Source of the DNA: Tepidamorphaceae bacterium
Lineage (GTDB): Bacteria > Pseudomonadota > Alphaproteobacteria > Rhizobiales > Tepidamorphaceae
Length of the DNA: 64,000 bases
Direction: 5' to 3'
Assembly (NCBI GenBank): GCA_028279445.1
Contig: JANQNT010000023.1
Location: 496,001 to 560,000, forward strand
How positions within the stretch are numbered: position 1 is the first letter of the stretch; each line of letters opens with the position of its first letter. The notes under the pieces were generated by a model. It saw only the letters and a program-made list of their open reading frames with translations. It did not search any database and had not been told where the DNA came from. Below are positions 15,758 to 24,865 of this stretch, in pieces. Both the position numbers and the translations under genes were made by a program.

Positions 15758-17986
15758 GTGCTGCGATCCATTATCAGCGCCCTGTTCGGCCGCGCGCAGG
15801 TGGTGCGGCTCGTCGGGCTGGCGCTGCTCGTCGCCATGGCGGCCTTGCGCATCTGGGATCCGGTGCCGCTGGAAGTGGTGCGGCTGAAGGCCTTCGACCT
15901 GCTGCAGCACGTGGCGCCGAACGAGAACCCTGCCCGCCCGGTGATGATCGTCGATATCGACGAGGCCTCGCTGACCGAACACGGCCAGTGGCCGTGGCCG
16001 CGCACGCTGGTCGCGCGGATGATCGACCAGATCGCGGCCGGCAAGGCGGCTGCCGTCGGCATCGACATCATCTTCGCCGAGGAAGACCGCACCTCGCCGA
16101 AGAACTTCGCCGGGTTCGCGCAAGGGCTCGACACGGAAACGGTGGCGATGCTGCGGGCCCTGCCGAGCAATGACGAGGTGCTGGCGGACGCCTTCCGCAG
16201 GGCACGCATGGTGGTGGTCGGCCAGTCCGGCTATCACGAGGACCTCGGCCGCGAGACCCGCGAGTTGCAAGGCCCCCCACTGGCCCAGCTTGGCGGTGAC
16301 CCGCGCCCCTACATGCTCAAGTACCCCGATCTGCTGGGCAACATCGCGGTGCTCGACAACGCGGCCGCCGGCAAGGGCATCCTGACCGTCAATCCGGATG
16401 TCGACGGCATCACACGGCGCGTGCCCCTGCTGGTGCAGGCGCGCGGGACGGTGTTCGCGACGCTGGCGATCGAGATCCTGCGCGGCGTCGCCGGTTTCCG
16501 CCCGCTGATCGTCAAGACGAACGAGGCCGGCATCGCCGCGGTCAGCGTCGCAGGGATCGAGGTCCCCACCGACCAGTCCGGCCGGCTGTGGGTGCGCTTC
16601 TCCAGGAGCGATCCGGCGCGCTACGTCTCAGCCAAGGACGTCATCGCCGGCGACCCTCAGGCGCTGCAGAGACTGCAAGGGCGGGTCGTGCTCATCGGCA
16701 CCTCGGCGCTCGGGCTGTTCGACATCAAGGCGACGCCGCTCGATCCGGTCATGCCGGGCGTGGAGGTGCACGCGCAACTGATCGAGAACATCATCACGCA
16801 GGAACACATCGTGCGGCCGAACTACGCTATCGCGGCGGAGTTGCTGGCCGCGATCCTCGTTGGCGCGTTCATCATCATCGCGGTGCCGCTGATGCCGGCG
16901 GTATGGACGCTGCTGTCGGGAACCCTCATCAACACCGGCATCCTGGCCGGCAGCTACTACCTCTTCGTCGACCGCACGATGCTGCTCGACCCGACCTTTC
17001 CGCTGCTCACATCGATCGTGGTGTTCGGTTCGCTGGTGTTCTTCAACTACATCCAGGAGGAATCGCGCCGGCGCGAAATCCGCAGCGCTTTCAGCCAGTA
17101 CCTGTCGCCGGACGTTGTGGAGCAGATCGCCCGCGACCCCAGCAAGCTGATCCTTGGCGGCGAGACCAAGGAGATGACCATCCTGTTCTCCGACGTGCGC
17201 GGCTTCACCTCGATCTCGGAGGCCTACAAGGCCTATCCGGAAGAGCTGACCCAGCTCATCAACCGGCTGCTGACGCCACTGTCGCAGGTCGTCGTCGACA
17301 ATGGCGGCACCATCGACAAGTACATGGGCGACAACATCATGGCGTTCTGGAATGCACCGCTCGACGATCCCCGCCATGCCCACAACGCGCTCGCCGCCGC
17401 GCTCGCCATGATCGCGGCGCAGAAGGCGCTCAACGCGGAACTGGAAACCGAGACGGCGCCTGACGGCAGCCCGGCAAAACCGTTCGCCATCGGCGTCGGC
17501 CTCAACACCGGCATCAACGTGGTCGGCAACATGGGTTCCGACCTGCGCTTCGACTACACGGTGCTCGGCGACAACGTGAACCTCGCCTCGCGGCTGGAGG
17601 GCCAGACCAAGAGCTACGGCGTCACGATCCTGTTCGGCGAACGCACCGCCGAGCTTGCCGGCGACGAGTTCGCGATCGTCGAGGTCGATCTGGTCGCGGT
17701 GAAGGGCAAGCAGGAGCCCGAACGCGTCTTCACCGTCGTCGGCAACAGCGACATTGCCCAGTCCAACAGCTTCCGCGCCGTGCACGATCATTGCCAGGAG
17801 ATGCTGACGGCCTATCGCGCCCAGGAGTGGGACGCGGCGGACGCCGCCATTCGCGCCGCCCGCGAGATGGCGGACGCATACGACCTGTCGCGCTTCCTCG
17901 ACGTCTATGCGGCACGCGTCGCCACGTTCCGCGAGGCACCGCCGCCGAAGAATTGGGATGGCGTCTTCGTCGCGACGAGCAAGTAG
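15758..17986 (+). CDS. CHASE2-domain class III adenylate cyclase
   Basis: This 742-residue inner-membrane protein starts at GTG 15758. After a first membrane helix (about 15-30) comes an extracytoplasmic CHASE2 sensor domain (about 40-340, with VDIDEASLTEHGQWPWPR). Two or three membrane helices follow (about 355-430), then a cytosolic class III cyclase domain (about 470-650). Metal-binding aspartates lie in LFSDVRGF (about 478) and KYMGDN (about 524). The Lys in KYMGD and the Thr in DYTVLGDNVNLASRLE suggest ATP rather than GTP as substrate. It lies 16 bases after the RTX protein gene, so it is probably co-transcribed and may link an envelope or calcium signal to cAMP. Confidence 0.92.
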   Translation: MLRSIISALFGRAQVVRLVGLALLVAMAALRIWDPVPLEVVRLKAFDLLQHVAPNENPARPVMIVDIDEASLTEHGQWPWPRTLVARMIDQIAAGKAAAVGIDIIFAEEDRTSPKNFAGFAQGLDTETVAMLRALPSNDEVLADAFRRARMVVVGQSGYHEDLGRETRELQGPPLAQLGGDPRPYMLKYPDLLGNIAVLDNAAAGKGILTVNPDVDGITRRVPLLVQARGTVFATLAIEILRGVAGFRPLIVKTNEAGIAAVSVAGIEVPTDQSGRLWVRFSRSDPARYVSAKDVIAGDPQALQRLQGRVVLIGTSALGLFDIKATPLDPVMPGVEVHAQLIENIITQEHIVRPNYAIAAELLAAILVGAFIIIAVPLMPAVWTLLSGTLINTGILAGSYYLFVDRTMLLDPTFPLLTSIVVFGSLVFFNYIQEESRRREIRSAFSQYLSPDVVEQIARDPSKLILGGETKEMTILFSDVRGFTSISEAYKAYPEELTQLINRLLTPLSQVVVDNGGTIDKYMGDNIMAFWNAPLDDPRHAHNALAAALAMIAAQKALNAELETETAPDGSPAKPFAIGVGLNTGINVVGNMGSDLRFDYTVLGDNVNLASRLEGQTKSYGVTILFGERTAELAGDEFAIVEVDLVAVKGKQEPERVFTVVGNSDIAQSNSFRAVHDHCQEMLTAYRAQEWDAADAAIRAAREMADAYDLSRFLDVYAARVATFREAPPPKNWDGVFVATSK

Positions 17987-18157
17987 ACGGAAGCGATATG
18001 GTTAATCAATCGCCACCCGCTAACTACTTATACTTGCATTTTTACTATTAATACAACTTTAAGTGGTTTCCAAATCCTAAACGGTGTTCGGTTAGGGTCC
18101 TGCCAGGTAATGCGTAGCTGACTGCCCGCGCGGCAGCAGCGGAGTTAAGGCACGATC

Positions 18158-19456
18158 ATGACCGTGACCGATCCGATCGGCCCGAGCGTCCTGTTGCTCG
18201 GCAACTATCGGCCCACTCTCATTCTGGCACGCGAACTCAAGGCCAGCGGTCTGCATGTGATCGCGGGGCTGGAGGGTTGCGATCGCGGCGCGGAACTGTC
18301 GCGCCATGTCGACAAGATCTGGGACCATCCTGAACTCGCGACGAGTCGCGACGCCTTTCTCGAAGCGTTGAATGCACTGTTGAGCAGCCGCCCGGACATC
18401 GGCTGCGTGTTTCCGGTTGCGGAGAATTTCGTGCGTCTGTTCGCCGAGGTACAGCCCGCACTGCCGTCGCATGTGACGCTCGCAAACGTGGCCGCCGAGA
18501 CGGTCAACGCCTGCCTCGACAAACGCGCCTCGATGGAACTGGCGGTCGCCTGCGGCGTGCCGATCGCACCTTTCGCGGAAGCGACGACGCTCGAGGCGCT
18601 GCATCGGGAAGCCGACAGGCTCGGCTACCCGTTGGTCATCCGGCCGGCGGATTCAACGCTGCGCCTTGACGGCGAAAAGGCCCTCAGGATCGCCTCGCGA
18701 ACCGCGCTCGACGAGCTGATCCCCGTCTGGCCGGAGGGGCAGAGCGCGTTGATCCTGCAAAGGAAGGCGCAGGGCATCCGCCACAATCTCTACTTCGCGG
18801 CGCTGGACGGGGTGATGTGCCGGGCGCTGCATGCGGTGATCACGCGCACCGACCGTATCGATGGCGCGGGGCTTGCCGTCGACGGCATCACCATCGAACT
18901 GGATGCCGATCTCATGCGTCACACCCAGGCCATGCTGGCGGAGCTCGACTATTCCGGCATTGGCTGCGCGCAGTTCCTTGTCGACGAGGACAGCGGCGCG
19001 GTCAGCTTTCTGGAGATCAATCCACGCATCGCCGGGAACCACGCCGTGCCGCAGCACTGCGGGCTCGATCTCGGCCGCTTCCTGGTGGCGCTGTCGCGCG
19101 GCGAACGCGACGGCCTGGCGGACGGCGACATGCGCATCGGGCGCGCCGGCGTGCGCTATTCGTGGCTGGCTGGCGACATCGACGGGCTGAAGTCCTCGCT
19201 GAAGCGTCGCGAAATCTCGCTGCTGCAGGCGTGGTCATGGCTGGGCAAGCTGATCGACACCGCGCGCGGCGCCGAGCTCGACATGATGCTGAGCCGCGAC
19301 GATCGTCTGCCCGGCATCATCACCCTGCTCGATGTCATTCCCGGCATCGGCCACATCACCCGACGGCGCAACGCGCTTGGCTGGCTGACGCGCAAGCGCG
19401 CGATTGAAGCACCCAAGGCACCCCTGTTGCCCATCGCCCCGCTCGCGCAGAGGTAA
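18158..19456 (+). CDS. ATP-grasp ligase
   Basis: This 432-residue protein has a carbamoyl-phosphate-synthase-like ATP-grasp fold. An N-terminal pre-ATP-grasp domain (about 1-115, SVLLLGNYRPTLILARELKASG) precedes the central lid (YPLVIRPADSTLRLDGEKAL). Metal-binding residues are in VSFLEINPRIAGNH (about 285-298). Such enzymes join a carboxylate to an amine or thiol through an acyl phosphate. The substrate cannot be read from the sequence. It is followed two bases later by a FemAB-like gene and then a flippase gene, which points to building and exporting an amino-acid-modified or peptide-modified lipid or glycan. The 170-base upstream gap is AT-rich near 18000-18080. Confidence 0.88.
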   Translation: MTVTDPIGPSVLLLGNYRPTLILARELKASGLHVIAGLEGCDRGAELSRHVDKIWDHPELATSRDAFLEALNALLSSRPDIGCVFPVAENFVRLFAEVQPALPSHVTLANVAAETVNACLDKRASMELAVACGVPIAPFAEATTLEALHREADRLGYPLVIRPADSTLRLDGEKALRIASRTALDELIPVWPEGQSALILQRKAQGIRHNLYFAALDGVMCRALHAVITRTDRIDGAGLAVDGITIELDADLMRHTQAMLAELDYSGIGCAQFLVDEDSGAVSFLEINPRIAGNHAVPQHCGLDLGRFLVALSRGERDGLADGDMRIGRAGVRYSWLAGDIDGLKSSLKRREISLLQAWSWLGKLIDTARGAELDMMLSRDDRLPGIITLLDVIPGIGHITRRRNALGWLTRKRAIEAPKAPLLPIAPLAQR

Positions 19457-19458
19457 TC

Positions 19459-20616
19459 ATGGCTGGCGTTTCCCTTCCCCATTTCGGCGCGCGGAGCGAA
19501 GGCGGCGCGGCAGCGCTCGCCAAACCGGGCGCGGCTAGGCACGGCCTCACGGTCGAACATGTCGCTGCAGACGACTGGGATGCCATCGCCGTCCAGTTCC
19601 GCGATGTGATCCACGAGCAGACCGAGTGCTTCAACGCCGCGCGCTGGAAGCCGACGCAACTCCGGCGGCTGGTCTTCCGCAGCGACGACGAAATCGTTGG
19701 CGCGGTGGTCGCGCGCGTCGTGCGGGTTCCCCTCACCGGTGTCGATCTCGTCGCGGTGCGCTACGGCCCGCTGTGGCGAAGGGTCGGACACCCCGACCAG
19801 CCGGGATACCTGTCGCGCATCTATGTCGCCATGGCCGAGGAACTCGCCGACAAGAGCGGCGCGTGCCTGATCGTCATGCCGCGTTCGGACGCCGAGACCA
19901 GCGAGACCGACGCGCAGATGCTCGCGGCGGCCGGCTACAAGCCGCTGCCGCAAGAGCCCTCGCCGGAACGCTACTTCGTCAATGTCACGCTTGAGCCCGA
20001 CGCGATCCGCAAAAGCCTGGCACAGAAATGGCGCTACAATCTCAAGAAGGCCGAAAGCAACGGGCTGACAACCGAATTCGTGCCTGGACCGGACGGCCTG
20101 AAGATCTTCCGCGACCTGTATGACGCCATGCTCGAGCGCAAGGCCTTCCATGACTTCTCCCCCGTCGGCACGCTCGACAGCCTGATGACCGCACAGTTCG
20201 CCGAGCTGCGGCCGCTCATCGTCGTCGTGCGCAAGGATGGCGCGCCGGTCGCCGCCGGCGTCATCGACTGCAGCGGCGAGCGGGCGATCTACCTGTACGG
20301 GGCTACCAATCGTGCCGCGCTGTCGCTGAAGGCCGGCTACGTCATGCAGTGGGCCGTCATCGAGCACCTGACCGGACTGACGAAGACGCGCTGGTACGAT
20401 CTGGGCGGCGGGTCATCGCCAACATGCAGCCTGCATCAGTTCAAGCGTGGGCTTGCCGGTCGCGAGGGGGTCGTCAACGAGATCCCGCCCGAACACGTCT
20501 ATGCCGGCAGCCAGTGGGCCTGGCTGGTGGGCCACGCCGCGCTCGCCGCGCGCGAGGCCAAGGACCGGATCGTCACAGACCTTCATGCCCGTCTGAAGGG
20601 CTGGTCGCGAAGCTGA
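19459..20616 (+). CDS. FemAB/GNAT-like aminoacyltransferase
   Basis: This 385-residue protein has two acetyltransferase-like halves, as in the FemABX family. The visible signature includes LAQKWRYNLKKAESNGL (about 190-206), the YLYGATN strand and WYDLGGG near 315. QFKRGLAGREG follows shortly after. Family members move an amino acid from aminoacyl-tRNA, or an acyl group, to an amine on a cell-envelope precursor. The start at 19459 leaves two bases after the ATP-grasp stop. The protein looks cytosolic, without membrane segments. Whether the acceptor is peptidoglycan, lipid or exopolysaccharide is not visible. Confidence 0.85.
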   Translation: MAGVSLPHFGARSEGGAAALAKPGAARHGLTVEHVAADDWDAIAVQFRDVIHEQTECFNAARWKPTQLRRLVFRSDDEIVGAVVARVVRVPLTGVDLVAVRYGPLWRRVGHPDQPGYLSRIYVAMAEELADKSGACLIVMPRSDAETSETDAQMLAAAGYKPLPQEPSPERYFVNVTLEPDAIRKSLAQKWRYNLKKAESNGLTTEFVPGPDGLKIFRDLYDAMLERKAFHDFSPVGTLDSLMTAQFAELRPLIVVVRKDGAPVAAGVIDCSGERAIYLYGATNRAALSLKAGYVMQWAVIEHLTGLTKTRWYDLGGGSSPTCSLHQFKRGLAGREGVVNEIPPEHVYAGSQWAWLVGHAALAAREAKDRIVTDLHARLKGWSRS

Positions 20617-20621
20617 CGGCG

Positions 20622-21935
20622 ATGCGCGAACTCTTTGCCAAACTCTCGGTGCTGACACTTGCCCGGCTTGCCGGGGCGGTGTGCATGTTCCTGGGCACGC
20701 TTGCGATTGCGCGCGGGTTCGGTCCGCAGATGCTTGCCGACTATGCCACCGCGTTGGCCCTGACGAGCGTCACGGCGACCCTGATGCTTGCCGGTTTCCA
20801 TGCTTTCGCGCCGATACTGGCTGCCGAATACCGGGCACGCGACGACTGGAGCCTGCTGCGCGGTTTCGCCGGCACCGGGCAGCGCAATACGCTGCTTGTG
20901 GCGTGCGTGTTGTCAGCTCTGGCCGTGTGGGCAGTGCTTGCCGGACCGGCCGCGGGCGATACGCGTTTATCCACGATCCTGCTCTTCGCCGCCGCGGCGG
21001 CGCCCGGCATGGCGCTGGTCATGTTCAACGGCGGCGTACTGAGCGGGCTACAGCACCAGCGCGCGGCACAACTCCCCGACACGCTGATGCGCCCCGCCCT
21101 GTCGCTTGCCGCAATCGCGCTCATCGTGGCGATCGCACCGGCAGGTGCCTTGTCGTGGTTGCTTGGTGCGATCGTGGCGATGGTCTGGATCGCCGTCTTC
21201 GTGCAGGCATTCCATCTGCGGCGCGTGTTCAGCAGAGCACCCGAAGCTGCCCCCAGCACCGAAGGCGCGCGCTGGCGTCGCATGGCGCCGTCCTGGATGA
21301 CCATCGCGCTGGTCTGGGACTACGCCATCGAGCTGTTCGTGCTGGCCGCCGCGCTGATCGCCGCGCCGGCCCAGGTGGCGTTGCTGCACATCTGCTTCCG
21401 CTACCGGGTGCTGGCCGGGTTCGGTATGCGTTCGATCTACGCTGTGTGTCAGCCGAAGATCTACACATCGGTCACACAAAAGGACGATGCGGCAACCGAC
21501 AAGCTGATCGCCATGACCAACGGGCTGTCGCTTGCTTATGCGCTCGCCGCCTTCGTCGGGCTGGCGCTGCTCGGGCAGCCGCTGCTGGCGTTGTTCGGCG
21601 CGGAGTATGCCGACGGTCTCGGCGTGCTGCTGATGGTGTCGGCGAGCTTCCTTGTCCGCGCGGTGTTCGGTCCGGCGATGGCCGTGCTCGGCATTCATGG
21701 CGCCCACGGCGCTATCGCGCGAGTGCTTGCCGCCTCGCTGACGATCGGCGTCAGCGCCGCCATGATCGGCTATGGGAGTTTCGGCCTGATGGCGATCGCC
21801 GGCGGCTACACGCTGGCCAATGCGCTCGCGGCCGCCGCGCTGTGGTGGATCGCGCGCAAGACGACCGGCATCGACTGCGCCGCATGGGCGCGGATACCGC
21901 GCCTCAGCCCACCGCACATACCCTCGGCCACGTAA
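20622..21935 (+). CDS. Polysaccharide/lipid flippase (MOP superfamily, Wzx-like)
   Basis: The ATG at 20622 gives 437 residues. The frame is open further upstream, but that part overlaps the FemAB-like gene and is not family-like. About 12 membrane helices are spread across the protein, beginning LTLARLAGAVCMFLGTLAIARGF, with Arg/Lys-rich loops, as in Wzx O-unit and lipid II-like flippases. It starts five bases after the FemAB-like stop, so the three genes form an operon. No glycosyltransferase or polymerase is encoded beside it, which is unusual for a Wzx cluster. Confidence 0.85.
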   Translation: MRELFAKLSVLTLARLAGAVCMFLGTLAIARGFGPQMLADYATALALTSVTATLMLAGFHAFAPILAAEYRARDDWSLLRGFAGTGQRNTLLVACVLSALAVWAVLAGPAAGDTRLSTILLFAAAAAPGMALVMFNGGVLSGLQHQRAAQLPDTLMRPALSLAAIALIVAIAPAGALSWLLGAIVAMVWIAVFVQAFHLRRVFSRAPEAAPSTEGARWRRMAPSWMTIALVWDYAIELFVLAAALIAAPAQVALLHICFRYRVLAGFGMRSIYAVCQPKIYTSVTQKDDAATDKLIAMTNGLSLAYALAAFVGLALLGQPLLALFGAEYADGLGVLLMVSASFLVRAVFGPAMAVLGIHGAHGAIARVLAASLTIGVSAAMIGYGSFGLMAIAGGYTLANALAAAALWWIARKTTGIDCAAWARIPRLSPPHIPSAT

Positions 21936-21937
21936 GC

Positions 21938-23236
21938 CTAAATACCCAGCCGGTCGAGTATCCGGTAGACGCCGACAGACGGCGCCAGGAACCAGGGGTT
22001 GCCGGAATAAAGCGGCCGGGTCGGGAAATCGACATCCTCAAGCGCGCTCGCGTCCCGCTCAAGCCCGGCGGCCTGCCGACCCATGCGCATGCCGAGATAT
22101 CCGGCCATGCCGACGCCTGATCCGCAGTAGCCCAGCGCGTAGTGAACACCGTCGCGTTCGCCGCAATGCATCAGTTCGTCGAACGTGTAGGCCACGGTTC
22201 CCGACCAGGAATGGCTGATGCGCGTGCGCGCAAGCTGCGGAAACAGCCGCACCATTTCCGCGTGCAGCCTCGGTCCGCTGCGGCACGGATCGGTCTCCCC
22301 CAGCGAGACCCGGCCGCCGAACAGGATGCGGCGCCGGTCGGGCGAGGCGCGGTAGTAGTACACCACCCGGCGCGTATCGGAGACGATGCGGTCGTTGGGC
22401 ATCAGCTCCGCCATCAGATCGGCGGGAAGCTCCTCGGTGGCGATGATGTAGGAGCCGATGGGGATGACCCGGCGGGCCAGCCAGGGTGTCAGGCCCGTCG
22501 TGTAGCCGTTGGTAGCGACAATGACCTTCTGCGCCCTGGTCGCGCCGCGCGGTGTCGTCAACAGGTGCGCGCCGCCGCTTTGTTGCATTGCCTGCACCGG
22601 GCAGCGGGTGACGATCTCCGCTCCCGCCCGGCGCGCGACATGCAGCAGACCGGCGTGATAGCGCGCCGGATCGATGCTGACGTGGCGGGGAAACACCGCG
22701 CCGCCGCAATAGGCGTCCGTGCCCAACTCGCTGCGCTGATCGGCGCGCGGCACGACGTAGGCGTCAGTCTCAAGCACCGGATTACCGGCAGCGATGTCCA
22801 CGGCGAGCCGATCATAAGCGCGGGCGCTGTGGGCGGCGTGAAAGCGCCCGACGGGGCGCAGATCGCAGTCGATGCCTTCGTCGCGGATAAAGTGCTGAAG
22901 GTGATCGAGGGATGCCTGACCCTCCCGGAGGATCGCCCGCGCGGCCGCGTCTCCGTAGCGGCGGGAGAGCTCCGCAAAGCCCGGCTTGATGCAGGTGGAG
23001 ACCTGCCCGCCATTGCGCGTGCTGCACCCGAAGCCGGCGGCCTCGGCATCGAACACCACGGTCGACAGCCCGGCACGCGCCGTCTCCAGCGCGGCATGCA
23101 GTCCGGTATAGCCGGCGCCGATCACCGCGACGTCGGCCTTGTCCGGCGGCACGGCGCCACCGCAGTCGAACGGCTGGATACCGGACCACCAGTAGGGCTG
23201 CGGGCTGAAGTCGTCGGTGAATACGGAATCCGCCAT
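21938..23236 (-). CDS. FAD-dependent amine/amino-acid oxidase (DadA/PuuB-like)
   Basis: This 432-residue flavoprotein of the DAO family has the dinucleotide fold VAVIGAGYTGLHAALE at about 36-51, CSTRNGGQVSTCIKPGF near 70-87, and C-terminal YALGYCGSGVGMAGYLG that binds FAD. Members related to gamma-glutamylputrescine oxidase share the PYWW and STRNGGQ segments. It is the last gene of an operon that starts with a polyamine-type ABC importer, two bases after the GMC oxidoreductase. Oxidation of an imported amine is therefore likely. The exact substrate is not known. Confidence 0.88.
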   Translation of the reverse strand: MADSVFTDDFSPQPYWWSGIQPFDCGGAVPPDKADVAVIGAGYTGLHAALETARAGLSTVVFDAEAAGFGCSTRNGGQVSTCIKPGFAELSRRYGDAAARAILREGQASLDHLQHFIRDEGIDCDLRPVGRFHAAHSARAYDRLAVDIAAGNPVLETDAYVVPRADQRSELGTDAYCGGAVFPRHVSIDPARYHAGLLHVARRAGAEIVTRCPVQAMQQSGGAHLLTTPRGATRAQKVIVATNGYTTGLTPWLARRVIPIGSYIIATEELPADLMAELMPNDRIVSDTRRVVYYYRASPDRRRILFGGRVSLGETDPCRSGPRLHAEMVRLFPQLARTRISHSWSGTVAYTFDELMHCGERDGVHYALGYCGSGVGMAGYLGMRMGRQAAGLERDASALEDVDFPTRPLYSGNPWFLAPSVGVYRILDRLGI

Positions 23237-23238
23237 GA

Positions 23239-24858
23239 TCAGGCGTTGTCCGCCAGTACCAGGTCGGCACCCTTCTCGCCGATCATGATCGCCGGCGCGT
23301 TGGTGTTGCCGGAGGTGAGCGTGGGGAAGATCGAGGCGTCGATCACCCGCAAGGCCTGCAGACCGTGGACCCGCAATCCGGCATCCACCACGTCCTGCCT
23401 GGGGTCAGGCCCCATCCGGCAGGTGCCGACGGGATGGAAAACGGTGCCGGCGCGCGCGCGGATGTCCTCCACCAGCGCAGCCTCGTCGGCGACCTGCGGC
23501 CCCGGCACGATCTCCGCGTCGATGACATCGGCCAGCGGCGCCGTCGCAGCCAGCCGGCGTATGAACCGCACCCCTTCCAGCATCTCGCTAATGTCGTGGT
23601 CGGTGGAGAGGTAGCCCGGATGGATTGCCGGCGTCGCGGCCGGGTCGGCGGACACGATGTCGATATGGCCGCGGCTGGTGGGTCGCAGCGGCTGTATGCC
23701 CAGCAGGAAGCCGGGGAACGGATCGGGGCTCGTCAGCGCGCGCACCTTCGGTCGGTCCTCCTTGGTGTAGCTCACCGGCGAGAAGTAGAGTTGCATGTTG
23801 GCACGCGAAAGCTCCGGGCGCGTGCGAAAGAAGCCGCCGCCCTGATTGACGCTGAGCGACAGCGGTCCGCGCCGCCGCAGCAGGTAGGTCAGGCCATGAC
23901 GCAGTTTGCCCAGGAGCGGGCGCAGTTCGTCGTTCAGCGTCTTCACCTTCGAGCGATAGAGATAGTCGAGGCCCAGGTGATCCTGCAGATTGCGACCAAC
24001 CGCCGGCAGGTCGGCGACAACCTCGATGCCGTGACCGCGAACAAGCTCCGCCGGCCCGAGACCGGAGAGCTGCATCAGTTGCGGCGAGCCGATCGCGCCA
24101 GCGCACAGAATCACCTCGCGGTTGGCGCTCGCGCGCATGGTGCGACCGCCCACACTGTATTCGACACCGGCCGCCCGCGTGCCCTCAAACAGGATACGCG
24201 TCGCATGGGCATGCTTGATGACACGCAGGTTGGCGCGGCGCATCGCCGGGCGCAGATAGGCGCGCGCGGTGGACATGCGCAAACCGTCCTTGATGGTCGC
24301 CTGATAGAGCCCGACGCCTTCCTGCGTCGCGCCGTTGAAATCCGGGTTGTGGGACAGGCCGCAGCTTGATGCTGCCGCGATATAGTCGCGGCACAGCGGA
24401 TGCAGGTCGCGCGCCATGGACGCAACATACAGCGGCCCGTCGCCACCGCGCCATGCGTCGGCGCCGGCCTCATTGGTCTCCAGTTTGCGGAAATAGGGCA
24501 GGACCTCGTCCCAGCCCCAGCCGGGATTGCCATGCGCCTTCCAGTCCTCAAAGTCCTCCCGCTGGCCGCGGATGAAGACCATGGCGTTGATGGAGCTCGA
24601 GCCGCCCAGCACCTTGCCGCGCGGCCAGTAGCTGCGCCGCCCGCGCGTGCCGGGGTCGGGCTCGGTCTCGTACATCCAGTTGAGATCGGGGTGGTAGAAG
24701 GCCTTGCCGTAGCCGATCGGCATCCAGACCCAGGCGTTGAGATCGCTGCCGCCAGCCTCCAGCAGCAGCACGGAGTGGCGCCCGCCCTCGCTTAGGCGAT
24801 TGGCGAGAACGCAACCCGCCGAGCCGGCCCCGACGATGATGAAATCGGCGCTGTCCAT
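23239..24858 (-). CDS. GMC-family oxidoreductase (choline dehydrogenase-like)
   Basis: The ATG at 24858 gives 539 residues. FAD is bound by DFIIVGAGSAGCVLANRL at the N-terminus, followed by RGKVLGGSSSINAMVFIRG near 80-98. The C-terminal active-site region reads FHPVGTCRMG, and SGNTNAPAIMIGEKGADL follows, with the His/Asn pair of the family. The protein is cytosolic or membrane-associated and oxidises an alcohol to an aldehyde. Choline, an amino alcohol or a sugar alcohol would fit. The neighbouring Pot-type transporter and amine oxidase favour an amino alcohol, but that is inference. Confidence 0.9.
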   Translation of the reverse strand: MDSADFIIVGAGSAGCVLANRLSEGGRHSVLLLEAGGSDLNAWVWMPIGYGKAFYHPDLNWMYETEPDPGTRGRRSYWPRGKVLGGSSSINAMVFIRGQREDFEDWKAHGNPGWGWDEVLPYFRKLETNEAGADAWRGGDGPLYVASMARDLHPLCRDYIAAASSCGLSHNPDFNGATQEGVGLYQATIKDGLRMSTARAYLRPAMRRANLRVIKHAHATRILFEGTRAAGVEYSVGGRTMRASANREVILCAGAIGSPQLMQLSGLGPAELVRGHGIEVVADLPAVGRNLQDHLGLDYLYRSKVKTLNDELRPLLGKLRHGLTYLLRRRGPLSLSVNQGGGFFRTRPELSRANMQLYFSPVSYTKEDRPKVRALTSPDPFPGFLLGIQPLRPTSRGHIDIVSADPAATPAIHPGYLSTDHDISEMLEGVRFIRRLAATAPLADVIDAEIVPGPQVADEAALVEDIRARAGTVFHPVGTCRMGPDPRQDVVDAGLRVHGLQALRVIDASIFPTLTSGNTNAPAIMIGEKGADLVLADNA

Positions 24859-24865
24859 GAACCGC

